A DNA stretch of 64,000 nt, from positions 64,606 to 128,605 of the forward strand of contig NZ_BNDS01000003.1 of assembly GCF_014656545.1 (NCBI RefSeq), given 5' to 3'. The notes beneath the pieces were generated by a model. That model searched no databases and was not told the DNA's origin. It saw only the letters and a list, made by a program, of their open reading frames with translations. Source of the stretch: Neobacillus kokaensis (GTDB lineage Bacteria; Bacillota; Bacilli; Bacillales; Cytobacillaceae). Shown here one piece after another: positions 63,252-64,000 of the stretch. The position numbers and the translations under genes were made by a program. The stretch's first letter is position 1. Every line of letters begins with the position of its first letter.

Positions 63252-64000
63252 ATGAATCGAAACGGGATTGCCCTATTGATGACATTCTCACTTTTGGCAG
63301 GTGCTGGTGGAACATACGCCGGAATACAATTATTAGACAATAAAAATTCTGAGCTTGAAGAAGCCGTGAATCCAAAAAGCATTAACGTCAATACGAACGA
63401 TACAGTTGAGGAAGATTTGGAAAAGGTCGAGCAGGCATATGAGTTGATTCAGAAACGCTATGTAGAAAAAGTAAATACGGATAAGCTAGTCGAAGGTGCC
63501 ATTCAAGGGATGCTGTCTGTTTTAAAGGACCCGTACTCTGTCTATATGGACAAGGAAACTAGCAGGCAATTCACCCAAACGCTGGAATCATCGTTTGAAG
63601 GCATTGGAGCCGAAGTTGGTATGGTTGATGGAAAAATCGTTATAATCTCACCATTTAAAAATTCACCGGCAGAAAAAGCTGGAATTAAACCAAATGACCA
63701 AATTTTAAAGGTGGACGGAAAAAGTGTAGAAGGCCTGGATCTGAGTAAAGCAACAATGAAAATCCGTGGAAAAAAAGGGACATATGTCAATTTAGAAATT
63801 GCTCGTAAAGGATTAAAGGAAGCACTTGAGATTAAAGTAAAACGTGATGAAATTCCGCTTGAAACGGTCCACAGCGACCTGAAAAAACAAGACGGTAAAA
63901 AAATCGGCTATTTGGAAATCACCTCTTTTTCAGAAAACACCGCTGCTGATTTTAAAAAGGAATTAAAGGCATTGGAAAATGATGATATTAAAGGATTGAT
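63252..64000 (+). CDS. ctpB: S41-family C-terminal processing protease (3' truncated)
   Basis: The frame from ATG 63252 (AAGGAGGGG upstream) stays open to the window end, giving 249 residues. An N-terminal transmembrane/signal helix (~6-27), a helical N-domain (VEEDLEKVEQAYELIQKRYVEK), and a PDZ domain (~100-180: FEGIGAEVGMVDGKIVIISPF, SPAEKAGIKPNDQILKVDG). The protease part with the Ser-Lys dyad lies beyond the edge; only IGYLEITSFSE is reached. CtpB processes SpoIVFA to activate sigma-K during sporulation in B. subtilis. Position after ftsEX is conserved. Confidence 0.92.
   Translation, partial: MNRNGIALLMTFSLLAGAGGTYAGIQLLDNKNSELEEAVNPKSINVNTNDTVEEDLEKVEQAYELIQKRYVEKVNTDKLVEGAIQGMLSVLKDPYSVYMDKETSRQFTQTLESSFEGIGAEVGMVDGKIVIISPFKNSPAEKAGIKPNDQILKVDGKSVEGLDLSKATMKIRGKKGTYVNLEIARKGLKEALEIKVKRDEIPLETVHSDLKKQDGKKIGYLEITSFSENTAADFKKELKALENDDIKGL

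Overview
The window looks like a chromosomal segment from an endospore-forming, competence-capable, low-GC Gram-positive of the Bacillaceae. A Neobacillus/Bacillus-like genome is my guess, but the species cannot be fixed from the sequence. The evidence is the gene order tagO - tagU(lytR, reverse) - yvyE(reverse) - degS - degU - degV - comFA - comFC - hpf - secA(reverse) - prfB - yvjA - cccB - ftsE - ftsX - ctpB, which follows the Bacillus subtilis order. There are also strong GGAGG ribosome binding sites, T-rich Rho-independent terminators and a CotF-like protein. No rRNA, tRNA, insertion sequence, phage gene or CRISPR array was seen.

Bases 1-33,200 form a large cell-surface glycopolymer locus. 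The AT-rich left part (1-11,700) holds a heparinase-like/hydrolase fusion cut by the window edge, a UDP-ManNAc-type dehydrogenase, a TagG/TagH-type exporter, an SGNH-like DUF6270 protein, a second hydrolase, a beta-helix protein (reverse), a small lipoprotein and an asparagine-synthetase-like protein. The middle (12,150-27,200) holds four proteins with CDP-glycerol glycerophosphotransferase (TagF-type) domains and a secreted SH3/glucosaminidase autolysin. Two of the four are fusions in which GW/SH3-like modules sit inside a GT4 glycosyltransferase. The right part (27,600-33,200) is the wall teichoic acid core: tagD, tagB, a second tagG/tagH pair, tagA and tagO. Reverse-strand tagU, the polymer ligase, follows. 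Together these genes would build, polymerise, export and attach wall teichoic acid and probably a second, uronic-acid-containing polymer.

Bases 34,500-48,740 are ordinary Bacillus housekeeping and regulation: yvyE, degSU, degV, competence comFA/comFC, hpf, a YwrD-type gamma-glutamyltransferase and secA. Three things stand out. There is a tandem array of ~190-bp units rich in GCGAAAT (38,524-39,489), with an inverted dispersed copy at 46,051-46,170. A NERD/zinc-ribbon gene overlaps comFA. The flagellar block found between comFC and hpf in B. subtilis is missing and a CotF-like gene sits there instead.

Bases 49,100-57,060 are the most unusual part. Between secA and prfB lies a six-gene cluster: a membrane-anchored decaheme and a membrane-anchored dodecaheme NapC/NirT-like cytochrome c, a membrane-anchored TPR protein, an NHL beta-propeller protein, a secreted hexaheme and a secreted heptaheme doubled-CXXCH protein. 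That is 35 CXXCH motifs, consistent with a transmembrane-to-cell-surface electron-transfer system.

Bases 57,100-64,000 return to conserved order: prfB with its programmed +1 frameshift, yvjA, cccB (cytochrome c-551), ftsE, ftsX, a coiled-coil M23 endopeptidase likely linked to FtsEX, a perfect GGTGTCAGGCACC palindromic element, and ctpB truncated by the window edge.
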